Positions 57,192 through 64,000 of a DNA stretch of 64,000 nt are shown piece after piece. The stretch spans positions 62,001-126,000 of the forward strand of contig SECP01000019.1 of NCBI GenBank assembly GCA_004193285.1, written 5' to 3'. Positions within the stretch are counted from its first letter, which is position 1, and the number at the start of each line of letters is the position of its first letter. The stretch is from Myxococcales bacterium. GTDB taxonomy: Bacteria > Myxococcota_A > Polyangia > Polyangiales > Polyangiaceae. The translations under genes were made by a program, and so were the position numbers. The notes under the pieces were generated by a model. It was not told the origin of the DNA. It did no database searches and saw only the letters and a program-made list of their open reading frames with translations.

Positions 57192-58732
57192 ACCCGCTCC
57201 ACGAACGCCGCAGCGGAATCTTGCTGCATCCTACTTCCCTGCCGGGCCCCCACGGTCACGGCGACTTGGGTCCGGAGGCGCACGAGTTCTTGCGCTTCTT
57301 GGCGCGGTCCGGCCAAAGCCTCTGGCAAATGCTGCCGGTCGTGCCGCCTGGCGGTGGGGATTCGCCTTACGACAGCCCGTCGTCTTTTGCGGGCAGCCCC
57401 GAGCTCGTCAGCCTGCGCTACCTCGTAGAGGACGGCTTGCTGGACGTTGGTCAGCTCGCGGCGCCGGCGCGTCTTCGCGAGTCCGTGCGCGCGCGCTACG
57501 GCGCGGCCAAACGCTTCCGTCGCAAACGGCTGCGGTCCGCCTTCCAGCGTTTTCAAGCGGGCGTCGCCCGCCACGGCCTCGAGGAGCTGCGCGAGCGCGA
57601 GCGTTTCTGGCTTCCGGACTACACGCTCTTCGCCGCGCTCAAGAGCGAGCAGCACCAGCGCCCCTGGTTCCATTGGCCTGCCGAGCTGAGGCGCCGTGAG
57701 CCCGCGGCGCTAGAAGCCGCGCGCAGCCGGCTCGCCGAAGAGATCGCTTATCACGAGTTCGTCCAGCTGCTGTTCGACCGTCAATGGCAGCGCCTCCAAG
57801 GGCACGCTCGCCACCTGGGCGTGCTGTTGCTGGGGGACATTCCCATGTTCGTGGCGCACGACGGCGCCGACGTTTGGCAGCACCAAGAGCTCTTCTTGCT
57901 GGACGAGCAGGGTGAGCGTCGCGGCGTTGCCGGGGTGCCGCCGGACTACTTCAGCGCGGACGGTCAACGCTGGGGCAACCCGCTCTACGACTGGGCCAAG
58001 CTGCGGGACACGGGCTACGCGTGGTGGATCGAGCGGCTGCGCAGCAACTTGCGGCGCTTCGACGCGATTCGGCTCGACCACTTCATCGGCTTCCATCGGT
58101 ACTGGCAGATCCCCGCCCATTCCCCGAGCGCGCGCGAGGGCCAGTTCGTCGAGGTACCCGGCCAAGACTTTTTCAGCCACGCCCAACGAGCGCTGGGAGA
58201 GCTGCCCTTCATCGCGGAAGACTTGGGCATCGTCACCCCCGAGGTCGAGCGGCTGCGCGACGCCTTCGAGCTGCCGGGGATGCGCGTTCTCGCGTTCGCG
58301 TTCGCGGAGGGCGCCGAAGCCTACCTGCCGCATCGCTTCAACCAGCGCTGCGTCGTGTACACGGGCACTCACGACAACGACACCATGGTCGGGTTCCTGG
58401 AGGCGAGCGAGCGGAGCACGGACGCGGCCGAGCGCGCACAGCTCGCGCGGCAGCGTGAGCGGGCGCTGGAGTACGCCGGCAGCGACGGGCGGGAGGCTCA
58501 TTGGGATCTGATCCGGAGCGCCCTCGGCTCTGTCGCGAACACGGCCATTTTTCCGATTCAAGACGTGCTCGGTTTGAATACGGAGGCCCGCATGAACGTC
58601 CCCGGAACCGCCAACGGAAACTGGGGTTACCGTTTGGATGCGGGCCTGCTCTCTTCCAAGGTAGCGGCTAAGCTGGCTAGGCTGACGGAAACGTATGAGC
58701 GGCTTCCCCCCAGCCTCCGTCGCGACCTGTAG
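57188..58732 (+). CDS. malQ: 4-alpha-glucanotransferase
   Basis: GH77 amylomaltase that moves alpha-1,4-glucan segments during glycogen/maltodextrin use. The 514-residue product has the family opening RRSGILLHPTSLPGPHGHGDLG and SLWQMLPVVPPGGGDSPYDSPSSFAGSPEL, the catalytic aspartate in FDAIRLDHFIGFHRYW, the acid/base glutamate in FIAEDLGIVTPEV and the third acid in GTHDNDTMVGF. N-terminal extensions are absent, as in the short bacterial type. The start overlaps terC by 4 nt; the end overlaps the next gene by 38 nt. Confidence 0.95.
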   Translation: MNPLHERRSGILLHPTSLPGPHGHGDLGPEAHEFLRFLARSGQSLWQMLPVVPPGGGDSPYDSPSSFAGSPELVSLRYLVEDGLLDVGQLAAPARLRESVRARYGAAKRFRRKRLRSAFQRFQAGVARHGLEELRERERFWLPDYTLFAALKSEQHQRPWFHWPAELRRREPAALEAARSRLAEEIAYHEFVQLLFDRQWQRLQGHARHLGVLLLGDIPMFVAHDGADVWQHQELFLLDEQGERRGVAGVPPDYFSADGQRWGNPLYDWAKLRDTGYAWWIERLRSNLRRFDAIRLDHFIGFHRYWQIPAHSPSAREGQFVEVPGQDFFSHAQRALGELPFIAEDLGIVTPEVERLRDAFELPGMRVLAFAFAEGAEAYLPHRFNQRCVVYTGTHDNDTMVGFLEASERSTDAAERAQLARQRERALEYAGSDGREAHWDLIRSALGSVANTAIFPIQDVLGLNTEARMNVPGTANGNWGYRLDAGLLSSKVAAKLARLTETYERLPPSLRRDL

Positions 58733-60371
58733 GCGACTCTGGCGCGCGCGCCTGTTGGCGCTTTGGGGGGTGCTCTCTTGCGCGACACCGGCGTTCGCCC
58801 AGGTTCCGTTGTGGGCAGCGGATGAGGAAGAGCCTGCGGCCGCGGTGGCGCCGCTGCCTCCGCCCGCGCGCTTGCCGGAGCCAGAGCCGGCGCCGCTGCC
58901 GGCTCCTGCATTGCAGCTGGAGGCCGACCTCGCTCCGATGCCACGCGAGCACGCGGCCGACGCGAGCGGAAGCGAGCGCGGAAGCCACGTGCCGCTGCGT
59001 TACACGCTGGAGGCGATTCAAGTTCAGGGCAACACGCGCACGGAGCGGCGCGTGGTCCTCCGCTACATCCCTTTCAAGCCCGGCAGCGTCTTCGATGTGG
59101 ACGATGCGGAGGTCCAGCTCTCCCGCTACCGCTTGCTCGGGACCGGCTTCTTCCGTGACGTGCAGTTTTCGCTCAAGAAGGGCTCGGCGCGCGGCCTCGT
59201 CGTCCTGGTGATCGACGTCAAGGAGCGCAACACGATCGTCATCAACGACGTCTCGATGGGGCTAGCGGCAGACGCGGGGCGCAACGGGCGCGTGCGCCCG
59301 CTGAGCGTCTACGCCGGGCTGGACGTCGCCGAGACCAACCTGGCCGGCACCGGCATCACGCTGGGCGGCGCGATGGCAGTGGCAGCGGAGCAGCTCGCGC
59401 TGCGCGTCAAATTCCTGGATCCGGCCTTCCTCGGCACCAAGTGGATGGTCGGCGGTCAGCTCCTTTACAACAACGCGCAGGACTATTTCGGCACGTCTCA
59501 AGTCGAATGGACGTACCCGGATTCCAAAACTCAGTTCGACTCCGCGGTCGTGGACTACACGCGCTTCGGCGGTTCGCTGGGCATCGGGCGCGACTTGTCG
59601 GTCAGCACGCAGCTCTGGCTCCACTACCGCCTGGAGTCGCTCAACGCGAGCTACCCTTACAGCGCCTCGCAGGTGCGAGGGTTTGCCACCGAGCCCATCG
59701 ACTTCGACATCATCCGCGGCAGAAGCGTGCTCTCCACGCTGCGGAGCACGCTGCAGATCGACACGCGAGACCATCCGTTCTTGCCAACGCGCGGCTCGTT
59801 CTCGACCATCACCGCGGAGGTCGGGCTGCTGCCATCGGGTCGGGACTACGACTACGCGCGCGTGGACGTGCAAGCTTCGCGCTGGTTTCAGTTGCCTTGG
59901 CGGCAGCACGTGCTGCGACTGTCCGCGTTCGCGGGGGCCATCTCCGGCAACGCGCCGTTCTTCGAGCAGTACTACGTCGGGGATTTCAGCGACTTTTTGC
60001 CGGACCGGCTGCTCGGCATCACGTTCGACCATCGCTACCCGAAGAACTTCTTGGGCACCGAGATCGTGGAGGTGCGCTACGGCAAGTACGCGCTGGACGC
60101 GAACGCGGAGTATCGCGTCCCGCTCTACCGCGGACATCACACCATCTTCGGTATCGATTTCTTCGGCAGCGGCGGCGTCTACAGCGTCGCCAGTGATCGG
60201 GACTTCACCCATCCCCCGCGCGCCTACACGGGTTTCGCGCGCTTTCCGCTGGACCTGACCTTCAACCTCGGGTTCCGCATGGACACGAGCGCGGGCGGTT
60301 TCGTGTTCGCGTTCTCGAACGTGCTCGGCTTCCTACCCGTGCGCGGTCAGGGACCAGCGGGCAATGAATAG
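58695..60371 (+). CDS. BamA/TamA-like outer-membrane protein
   Basis: A 558-residue outer-membrane protein. After the signal peptide (ALWGVLSCATPAFA) there is a Pro/Glu-rich linker (~40-80), one clear POTRA-like domain (LEAIQVQGNTRTERRVVLRYIPFKPGSVFDVDDAEVQLSRYRLLGTGFFRDVQFSL, ~105-165) and a C-terminal Omp85-type barrel with DTRDHPFLPTRGSFST and the conserved-type FDHRYPKNFLGTEIVEVR, ending FVFAFSNVLGFLPVRG. Canonical BamA has five POTRAs and ~800 residues, so this is a shorter paralogue. It overlaps malQ by 38 nt and the DUF4390 gene by 8 nt. Confidence 0.85.
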   Translation: MSGFPPASVATCRRLWRARLLALWGVLSCATPAFAQVPLWAADEEEPAAAVAPLPPPARLPEPEPAPLPAPALQLEADLAPMPREHAADASGSERGSHVPLRYTLEAIQVQGNTRTERRVVLRYIPFKPGSVFDVDDAEVQLSRYRLLGTGFFRDVQFSLKKGSARGLVVLVIDVKERNTIVINDVSMGLAADAGRNGRVRPLSVYAGLDVAETNLAGTGITLGGAMAVAAEQLALRVKFLDPAFLGTKWMVGGQLLYNNAQDYFGTSQVEWTYPDSKTQFDSAVVDYTRFGGSLGIGRDLSVSTQLWLHYRLESLNASYPYSASQVRGFATEPIDFDIIRGRSVLSTLRSTLQIDTRDHPFLPTRGSFSTITAEVGLLPSGRDYDYARVDVQASRWFQLPWRQHVLRLSAFAGAISGNAPFFEQYYVGDFSDFLPDRLLGITFDHRYPKNFLGTEIVEVRYGKYALDANAEYRVPLYRGHHTIFGIDFFGSGGVYSVASDRDFTHPPRAYTGFARFPLDLTFNLGFRMDTSAGGFVFAFSNVLGFLPVRGQGPAGNE

Positions 60372-61068
60372 GACCCTGCTCCCTCGCTGGCTGCCAGGGG
60401 TGCGCTGGCTGGGGTTGCTGCTGCTACTGCTCTGCGCGCCGGTGGCGGCCCGCGCTCAGGCGCGGCCGGTCGTCACTCGAGACGTCCTGTTCGAATGGGA
60501 CGCGGAGGCGAAGCTCCTCTACATCAGCACCAGCTTCCGTGACGTCATCGATCCGGAGCTGCAGGCCAAGCTTTCGCGCGGGCTGCCCACCACGATCGTC
60601 CTGACCGCCGCCATCTACCGCTCCGGCACCAGCGCAGCCACGCCGCTCTCCACCACCGCTCACACTTGCAAGGTGACCTGGCACGTCTGGGAAGAGGCCT
60701 ACCGAGTGGAGATCACCCGCCCTGGTGGCAGCCAAGTGCGCTGGACGACGACGGTGGAAGGCGTGCTGCGCCGCTGCGCGGAGGTGAGGCGGCTCGTTGC
60801 CGGCACGGCCCAGCAAATACCCTATGGCGCGCAACTGTCGTGCTCCGCCAAGGTGCAGGTGAACCCGCTGTCGCCGGAGGTGATGCAAAAGTTGAAGCTC
60901 TGGGTGCTACGTCCGAGTGGTACCGCGACCGCGGCGCCGAGCGACGCGCTCTTCAGCACCTTCACCGGGCTCTTTCTGCAGCGTGTGGGCGAGGCCGAGC
61001 GGGAGCTGAAGTTCAACTCGCGACCGCTCGTGCCCACCGTGGTACGCCCCTCCACGGAGCAAAAGTGA
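60364..61068 (+). CDS. DUF4390-like exported protein
   Basis: A 234-residue protein with a signal peptide (LLLLLLCAPVAARAQA) and one beta-rich domain: VVTRDVLFEWDAEAKLLYISTSFRDVIDPELQAKLSRGLPTTIVLTAAIYRSG, a Trp-rich CKVTWHVWEEAYRVEIT, and WVLRPSG near the end. DUF4390 proteins often sit beside envelope genes. Here the gene overlaps the BamA-like gene by 8 nt and the next gene by 4 nt, so it may work in outer-membrane or export functions. Confidence 0.75.
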   Translation: MNRTLLPRWLPGVRWLGLLLLLLCAPVAARAQARPVVTRDVLFEWDAEAKLLYISTSFRDVIDPELQAKLSRGLPTTIVLTAAIYRSGTSAATPLSTTAHTCKVTWHVWEEAYRVEITRPGGSQVRWTTTVEGVLRRCAEVRRLVAGTAQQIPYGAQLSCSAKVQVNPLSPEVMQKLKLWVLRPSGTATAAPSDALFSTFTGLFLQRVGEAERELKFNSRPLVPTVVRPSTEQK

Positions 61069-61649
61069 CTTCCCACGGATATCCCCTGAACCTGCTCCTC
61101 CACAACCGAAAGTGCGTGGTCGTCGGGGGAGGGACGGAGGCGGCGCTGCGCACCGGCAACTTGCTGGAGGCGGGCGCGCGAGTGCTGCTCGTCAGCGAGG
61201 AGCCGGTCCCGGGTCTGGAGCTGCTGGCATCCCCCCGGCTCCATATCGAGCGCCGGGCGCTCGCGGAGGCAGACTTGGACGACGCTTGGCTGGTCGTGCA
61301 AGCGTCGACGGACGATGTGCTCGCGCGGCGCGTGGGCGGCTGGTGCGAGGCGCGCCGGATCTTCTTTTGTGCGATAGATCAGCCGGAGCACAGCACCTAC
61401 GCGCATTTGGCGCTGGCGCGTGCGGGCTCGCTCACGCTCGCCATCGGCACCGAAGGGCGCGCTCCCTCACTCGGTCGCCGCCTGCGCGAGGAATTTTCCC
61501 GGGTGCTCACCGAGGCCGGCGCCGCGGAGGAGGTCGAGCAGCTGGCTGCGCTTCGGGCCGCGACCCCGCCGAGCGAACGTCGCGAGGTGCTCACTCGCGC
61601 CGTCGCGGACGTCCGCCTCACGGGCGCCCTCCGCTTCCGCAAAGAGTAG
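61065..61649 (+). CDS. Precorrin-2 dehydrogenase (siroheme synthase N-terminal type)
   Basis: NAD-dependent oxidation of precorrin-2 to sirohydrochlorin, on the siroheme/B12 route. The 194-residue protein, starting at a GTG overlapping the preceding stop, opens YPLNLLLHNRKCVVVGGGTEAALRTGNLLEAGARVLLVS, the Rossmann motif of CysG/Met8 N-domains. VVQASTDDVLARRV carries the catalytic aspartate, FFCAIDQPEHSTY and GSLTLAIGTEGRAPSLGRRLREE follow. There is no methyltransferase domain, so it is a stand-alone type. The hemD gene lies far away at 8.7 kb. Confidence 0.87.
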   Translation: MTSHGYPLNLLLHNRKCVVVGGGTEAALRTGNLLEAGARVLLVSEEPVPGLELLASPRLHIERRALAEADLDDAWLVVQASTDDVLARRVGGWCEARRIFFCAIDQPEHSTYAHLALARAGSLTLAIGTEGRAPSLGRRLREEFSRVLTEAGAAEEVEQLAALRAATPPSERREVLTRAVADVRLTGALRFRKE

Positions 61650-61654
61650 CGGCC

Positions 61655-64000
61655 TCAGAGCGGCACCAGCCGCGGCTGCATGGTGATGCGGAGCAGCGCA
61701 ACCGCTTTGCGGTCGCCGTCGAAGCTGAATGGCACGCGCCGAGTCGCCCCGGCGATGGTCACGACGAGCTCTCCGCTCGCGGAGCCCGCTCCGCCGCCGC
61801 GCGTGAGCTCCACGACGTACTCGCCAGGTAGCGCCCCTCGCACGGCGAGGCTCTCCCGACTGCCACTCGTCGAATCCCGAGCGCTGATCACGGCCCGCGT
61901 TGCGGCGCCCAGCCAAGAGATGCGATGCCCTTCCAAGTCGAGCAGCGCCACGTCCAGATCGGCGCCTCCACTCCAGTTCGCGTCGACGCGCACGTCGCCG
62001 CTGAGCGCGCCGTCGTCAGCCCGCGGTGCCGCCGCTCGCCGTTCGATGTCCGAGCGAGCGCTCGTTTCCGCCGCCGCCAACAGCGCGTCCGCCAGCCCCG
62101 ACGAGCCTTGCTGACGCGTGCAGCGGACAGCCTCCGCTACGAGCGCGAGGTCGCCGGGCTTACCTTCGGCGATGGCGACGCTGTGCCGGCAGGCGAGGTC
62201 CGTGTGGCCTGCCCAGCGCTGCAGCCGCGCCAATCGCTTGTGAGCTGCGGTGTCGCCCGGTCGAACGTCCAGCACGGACCCTAGCAGACGAATCGCGGCG
62301 TCCCGGTTACCGCGCCGGGCCTCCACGTCGGCGAGCGCGGTGAGCGCTTCTGGATCCAGCGGCTCTTTTTCGAGCCAGCGTTCGGCAAGCCGAGCCGCCT
62401 CGGCGAGGTCGCCAGTGACGCTACTCAGCGCGAAAGCGCGCTTCAGGTTTTCACGTTTGACGTCGTGCTGAGCCAGCTCGCGCAAGGCGGCGCTCACCGC
62501 CTCGCCGCTCGCCGCCTTTGGCACGAAGCGGTCGACCAGCACGTCACCTTTACGCTCCCAGACGCGCCGCATCGGGATCATGCGACGCGGGCTCGGCGCG
62601 GGGGCGAGCACGTTGCCTTCGTCCAAGTCGCGAAACCGCTTTTTTTCCGGCGAGGCGGGGGGAGGCTGGGGCGCGCTACTGGCAGCTGGTGCGGGGGCAA
62701 AGTCGGGTGCTCTGCGAGCGGGTTCCGGTGCGGACCGAAAGTCCATGTGAAACGGATCGCCGCTGCCGGAAGCGCCCGCGGCGCGGCCCAGGGCGGCTTT
62801 GGGCGCGCTGCGGGGTGCTGCCAGGTCGGCGGGGCTTTGTAGCGCGCCCACTGACGCCTCCTCCTTCGCCTTGTCGCGGGATTCGTCGTCGCTCAGCGCC
62901 AGCTCCCCGCTCGAGCTGGAGCCTTCGGCCTCCAAGTCCGCCGTGTACTCCGGGCCGCGGCGGGCGTTGTCGAGGCCAAAAGCCTTGTACATGGCTTCAC
63001 TTTCGAGCACGAGGAGCGAGGTGTAGCGACTGGCGACGCGGTGCTCGGTCGAGAGGGCGACCGCTTCACGACGCGAGACCTCACTGCCGTCGCGCTCGAG
63101 GTCCGCGATCCGTGCGGCCGCGAACAAGCGAGGCACGAACGCGTTGCCGCTCGAAGAGCTCGCCGAAACCTCGAGACGGTACCGCTGCTCGAAAGGCTGG
63201 CCGTCGACGCTGCCGCGGAGCACCGCTTCACCGCGCACGTCGTCCCGGTTCAACCTACCGCCGAGGACGAGCTCGCTCCCGGAGGTGATCGGATCCAGGC
63301 GCGCGGGCGCGACGAGGGAGATACCCTCTGGTAGCTCCAGGCGCGGGTCGCTGAGGGCAGCCCCTGAAAGCGCGGAAATGGTCGATAAAGCCGCGTCTGC
63401 GAGCGGTTGCCCGGGCAAGTAGGGCAAGGCCATACCCGAGCCTCCGCGAGCGAGCGCGCGCAGCGATTCGGCGTCCGATTCGGGACCGATGCCCAGCGCG
63501 GTGACCCGCCCGCCGGCAGGCAGGGAGCCGCGCACGTCACGCTCCAAGGTCTGCGGACGCGTAGGTCCCACCGTGGCGGCGGCATCGCCGATGTAGACGA
63601 CATGCGGCGGCGCGTCGATGCCGCGGAGGGCCGCGAAGCCTTTCGCGACCGAGAGCGAAACGTCCGAAGCGCCTTCAGGGGTTTGGTTCTCCAAAAAGCG
63701 ACGCACCTCACGGGAGAGCCCCGCCCCGGCGGGACGTAGCTCGCCCGGCATCTCGCGGCACGTGCTGTCGCACGCCAGCACGGCCACGCGGTCACTCGGC
63801 TCGAGGTCACGGGCGATGCGCGCGGCGAGGAGCGTCGCCCTCCGGTAGCTCTCGCCGAACATCGACCGGCTCGAGTCGATCACCAGCGCCACCGAGCGGC
63901 CCCCCGCGTGCGCTCGCGCTTTGGGCAGCCGAGGGCGGAGCGCCAACGCCACGTACGGGCGCGCCGCGTCGCCACTCGCGCTCGCGTCCCGGTACGCCCA
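61655..64000 (-). CDS. VWA-domain protein, 5' part missing (VIT-VWA type)
   Basis: The frame is open to the right window end; the start is upstream, so 781 residues are visible. The VWA domain begins near position 63915: VALVIDSSRSMFGESYRRATLLAARIARDL with the DxSxS MIDAS, SDVSLSVAKGFAALRGIDAPPHVVYIGDAA. After it come strands and DUF-like repeats, an Ala/Pro-rich region, a TPR-like stretch (LAEAARLAERWLEKEPLDPEALTALADVEARRGNRDAAIRLL) and a C-terminal beta-domain (ADLDVALLDLEGHRISWLG, VELTRGGGAGSASGELVVTIAG). The layout matches VIT-VWA proteins; the VIT domain would be upstream. The end lies 5 bp from the precorrin-2 dehydrogenase stop. Confidence 0.85.
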   Translation of the reverse strand, partial: WAYRDASASGDAARPYVALALRPRLPKARAHAGGRSVALVIDSSRSMFGESYRRATLLAARIARDLEPSDRVAVLACDSTCREMPGELRPAGAGLSREVRRFLENQTPEGASDVSLSVAKGFAALRGIDAPPHVVYIGDAAATVGPTRPQTLERDVRGSLPAGGRVTALGIGPESDAESLRALARGGSGMALPYLPGQPLADAALSTISALSGAALSDPRLELPEGISLVAPARLDPITSGSELVLGGRLNRDDVRGEAVLRGSVDGQPFEQRYRLEVSASSSSGNAFVPRLFAAARIADLERDGSEVSRREAVALSTEHRVASRYTSLLVLESEAMYKAFGLDNARRGPEYTADLEAEGSSSSGELALSDDESRDKAKEEASVGALQSPADLAAPRSAPKAALGRAAGASGSGDPFHMDFRSAPEPARRAPDFAPAPAASSAPQPPPASPEKKRFRDLDEGNVLAPAPSPRRMIPMRRVWERKGDVLVDRFVPKAASGEAVSAALRELAQHDVKRENLKRAFALSSVTGDLAEAARLAERWLEKEPLDPEALTALADVEARRGNRDAAIRLLGSVLDVRPGDTAAHKRLARLQRWAGHTDLACRHSVAIAEGKPGDLALVAEAVRCTRQQGSSGLADALLAAAETSARSDIERRAAAPRADDGALSGDVRVDANWSGGADLDVALLDLEGHRISWLGAATRAVISARDSTSGSRESLAVRGALPGEYVVELTRGGGAGSASGELVVTIAGATRRVPFSFDGDRKAVALLRITMQPRLVPL

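Noticed and set aside
1..64000. CRISPR array, insertion sequence, prophage, integrase or rRNA/tRNA gene
   Set aside because: No repeat-spacer pattern, transposase or phage motif and no tRNA-like TTCRA loop found on reading both strands.

Overview
This is a chromosomal window from a GC-rich Gram-negative bacterium, most likely a myxobacterium (Myxococcota, Polyangiales/Sorangium-like). The evidence is at least sixteen predicted lipoproteins with a clear lipobox, many with Gly/Ser/Ala-rich linkers behind the lipid cysteine; three Hanks-type Ser/Thr kinases, one fused to an ATPase/TPR module and one to FHA; a TonB-dependent receptor with its own TonB C-terminal domain; frequent GTG/TTG starts; and many 4-nt ATGA/GTGA gene overlaps. 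I see no rRNA, tRNA, insertion sequence, prophage or CRISPR array.

Layout. 1-9.7 kb: tail of a DNRLRE lipoprotein, alkyladenine glycosylase, feoAB behind a possible Fur site, a Ser/Thr kinase, a MocR regulator with a perfect operator-like repeat, a Cys-rich lipoprotein, an NAD-dependent epimerase, a TerB-like protein and uroporphyrinogen-III synthase. 9.7-11.4 kb: a cobalamin riboswitch on the minus strand leading into a two-gene lipoprotein operon. 11.4-16.7 kb: a FixH-like lipoprotein with a barrel-like partner, an MBL hydrolase, a VWA lipoprotein, and a threonyl-tRNA synthetase without editing domain behind a promoter, a six-threonine leader peptide and an SD-sequestering hairpin. 16.7-24.6 kb: P450 with an overlapping lipoprotein, a zinc metallopeptidase, ddl and a GH3 glucosidase. 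24.6-33.3 kb: an ECF-like sigma factor with a small membrane protein, fadN-fadA beta-oxidation genes, a response regulator, a His-containing lipoprotein, DUF4398 and OmpA-like lipoproteins behind a structured leader, and a PaaK-like adenylate-forming enzyme. 33.3-47.5 kb: a DUF3829 lipoprotein, VTT protein, MscS-cNMP channel, kinase-ATPase-TPR protein, Cys-rich lipoprotein, methyltransferase-like protein, a membrane regulator with a decayed sigma-54 activator domain, and PhoH with a DUF1704 peptidase. 47.4-64 kb: exonuclease III, the TonB receptor with a lipoprotein, a kinase-FHA-GGDEF-like protein, and a tightly packed terC-malQ-BamA-like-DUF4390-precorrin-2 dehydrogenase run, ending in a truncated VWA protein.

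How the genes connect. Most of the window is cell-envelope and signalling housekeeping. Iron uptake (feoAB), tetrapyrrole enzymes (hemD, precorrin-2 dehydrogenase) and the B12-riboswitch lipoprotein operon touch metal and corrin metabolism but are not one cluster. The two most striking items are regulatory RNA: the threonine leader controlling an editing-less ThrRS, and the cobalamin riboswitch placed in front of surface lipoproteins rather than a known B12 enzyme or transporter.
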